DNA from: an uncultured Cellvibrio sp.
Lineage (GTDB): Bacteria; Pseudomonadota; Gammaproteobacteria; Pseudomonadales; Cellvibrionaceae
Direction of reading: 5' to 3'
NCBI GenBank assembly: GCA_946886255.1
Contig: CAMPIG010000202.1
Span: 1-8,368 of the forward strand
Length of the DNA stretch: 8,368 nt
A model generated the notes under the pieces. The model searched no databases. It was given only the letters and a program-made list of their open reading frames with translations, and was not told the origin of the DNA. The translations under genes were made by a program, and so were the position numbers. Positions 6,872-8,368 of this stretch are shown piece after piece. The stretch's first letter is position 1, and each line of letters starts with the position of its first letter.

Positions 6872-8335
6872 ATGCCGACCAAGCGCGCCCTGATAGTTGA
6901 TGACTCCACCACCGCCCAATATCGCCTGAAGAAGATGTTGCGGGCTTATGACCTGCAAATCGATGCCGTGGATTCCGGTGAAGCCGCCCTGCTCCATCTC
7001 GCCTCCCATGTTCCCGATGTCATCTTTATGGATCACCTGATGCCGGGGATGGATGGCTTCCGCGCACTACAAATCATCAAGTCCCACCCCGAGACCGCCA
7101 TGGTGCCGGTCATCATGTACACCTCCAAAAGCGGCGATGTCTATACCGGTCAAGCCCGCGCGCTGGGCGCCCTGGACGTGATCAGCAAGGACACCATCAA
7201 TGCCACTGACCTATCCAAGGTCATGGAAGGCATTCATATTTATCCGCTCAAAAAAGCCCAGGAAGCGGTAACGGAGCCTGAGGAAGTGATGCTGCCCGAT
7301 GACGGCATTAATCCCCAACTGGATATCAGCGACCTGCCACCGGTAGAAGCGGTAACAGCCCCGGCACCGCGTACCGAAGGGCCGAGCAGCGATAACTCTC
7401 GCCGCATTGAATTGCGGATCTCTCAACTTGAACATGCCATTGACGACAGCCGCCGGGTGATTACCGCGCGCCTGGTGCGGGAAATCCAGAAACTGCGTTA
7501 CAACATCAGCCGTGAGCTGACCGAACATGTGGCGCCCGCAGAGCCCGTCACAAAGCCCGAGGCCCTGGCTGCAGATGAGGCTCAAGCGGTACCCGTTACT
7601 GAGCCGCCGCGTCAGGGTTGGTTCCTTCCTTTCGCCACCCTGGCGGTGGTGTTGATCGTCGGCGGCTTCTCATTCACTTATTTCAATAAACTGAATGAAC
7701 GCCTGAACGCGCTCAGCGAACAGCAAGCCGAGCAACGCAGCCACTTGAATGACATCACCAATAAACTGGTGGAGCTGCACACATCCCTGGAAATGCAAAG
7801 CAACATGCAAACCCAACTCGGCGTTGTGAACAGCGGCCGCGTAGTAAAAAGCAATATGTTGAACGATATGGTGTGGGCGTTTAATCAGAACGGTGCTATG
7901 CCGTTCAACCCGGACATCATGGACCCGAATGCGATTAAACGGTTGAGTGAATTTGTTCACCGCATCAGCCAACAGGGTTTTAAAGGTGCGGTATGGGTAA
8001 ATCTGAGTGCCGGTGATTTTTGCGTCGTGACCGACAGCGCTGGCCGCGCACAATTACCGGGGAAAGATGCACGCATGTCAGACTGCATGTTGCTGAGCGA
8101 GCTTTACACCATCGAGAATATGATGGAAGAAGTGGTTGAGGAAATCGATTCAAATCTGGTGGCGATCAACAGCGTAAACCGTGGCGATATCAATGTGATT
8201 GTCAGTCGTATGGACGATCAGTTACTCAATTATCCAACCCGCCAACCACAAACGTTAGCGAGCGAATGGAATCGTGTTGCACAAAATAATAATCGGTTGA
8301 CGATCGAGCTTAGTGATGTCGATAGTTTGCAATAG
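6872..8335 (+). CDS. Receiver-domain protein with coiled coils, one membrane helix and an unknown C-terminal domain
   Basis: A 487-residue protein. Residues 1-125 form a CheY-like receiver with a complete phosphorylation site: acidic pair D10/D11 (IVDDS), phospho-acceptor D54 (FMDHLMPGMDG), T84 (MYTSK) and K106 (ISKD). A Pro/Glu-rich linker (about 131-173) leads to a helical, probably coiled-coil segment (about 176-217) and a second acidic linker. A single hydrophobic helix follows at 251-271 (FLPFATLAVVLIVGG), then a Gln/Glu-rich coiled coil (271-305). The final domain of about 175 residues contains AVWVNLSAGDFCVV and two cysteines, C384 and C405, and I do not recognise it. No DNA-binding, GGDEF, EAL or kinase output domain is visible. 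With the receiver in the cytoplasm, the C-terminal domain should face the periplasm. The ATG has AGGA 9 bases upstream and the next gene lies outside the window. The receiver call is certain; the role of the whole is unknown. Confidence 0.88.
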   Translation: MPTKRALIVDDSTTAQYRLKKMLRAYDLQIDAVDSGEAALLHLASHVPDVIFMDHLMPGMDGFRALQIIKSHPETAMVPVIMYTSKSGDVYTGQARALGALDVISKDTINATDLSKVMEGIHIYPLKKAQEAVTEPEEVMLPDDGINPQLDISDLPPVEAVTAPAPRTEGPSSDNSRRIELRISQLEHAIDDSRRVITARLVREIQKLRYNISRELTEHVAPAEPVTKPEALAADEAQAVPVTEPPRQGWFLPFATLAVVLIVGGFSFTYFNKLNERLNALSEQQAEQRSHLNDITNKLVELHTSLEMQSNMQTQLGVVNSGRVVKSNMLNDMVWAFNQNGAMPFNPDIMDPNAIKRLSEFVHRISQQGFKGAVWVNLSAGDFCVVTDSAGRAQLPGKDARMSDCMLLSELYTIENMMEEVVEEIDSNLVAINSVNRGDINVIVSRMDDQLLNYPTRQPQTLASEWNRVAQNNNRLTIELSDVDSLQ

Positions 8336-8368
8336 TATTTTTTATTGCTGATAGTAAATCATTAGCAC

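Noticed and set aside
6348..7036. Small minus-strand frames across the end of the OYE gene, the gap and the receiver start
   Set aside because: They overlap two well-supported genes and a hairpin-rich gap, and have no family resemblance.
7211..8053. Minus-strand open frames (124 and 127 residues) opposite the receiver gene
   Set aside because: They have no recognisable domain, are antisense to a gene with clear motifs, and show no convincing ribosome sites.
8329..8348. GCAATA/TATTGC hairpin with T-rich loop overlapping the receiver gene stop as a terminator
   Set aside because: The stem is A/T-rich, short and overlaps the stop codon, and the T-run is in the loop instead of after the stem.

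Overview
The window looks like chromosomal DNA from a Gammaproteobacterium with mid-range GC. Gene content and protein style are reminiscent of the Cellvibrio/Teredinibacter group, but this is an impression; nothing in the sequence fixes the genus. I see no rRNA, tRNA, insertion sequence, CRISPR array or phage gene. Six protein-coding genes fill almost all of it, three on each strand, diverging from one regulatory gap at 4421-4537.

Left arm (minus strand, in order of transcription): a LysR-family regulator (3524-4420), a stand-alone SIR2-like protein (2275-3489) that starts 34 bases after lysR ends, and a DsbD-type membrane thiol:disulfide reductase (41 to about 2149). The SIR2-like protein keeps the GAGAS and STNQD nucleotide-site motifs. 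It has Gln where the family normally carries its catalytic His, so its enzymatic status is open.

Right arm (plus strand): a zinc-independent MDR-type quinone oxidoreductase/alcohol dehydrogenase (4538-5554) and, 25 bases later, an Old Yellow Enzyme alkene reductase (5580-6671). Together they form a likely two-gene reductase operon. The gap between lysR and the operon holds a perfect 12+1+12 base palindrome (4431-4455), the obvious candidate operator. Regulator, operator and two NAD(P)H-dependent reductases for activated C=C and carbonyl compounds make a coherent electrophile-response module.

After a 200-base gap unusually rich in inverted repeats comes a separate plus-strand gene (6872-8335). 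It encodes a complete CheY-like receiver domain followed by a coiled coil, one membrane segment, a second coiled coil and a C-terminal domain of about 175 residues that I do not recognise. A receiver joined through the membrane to a probably periplasmic domain is the most unusual item here. The SIR2-like protein with the altered catalytic position is second.
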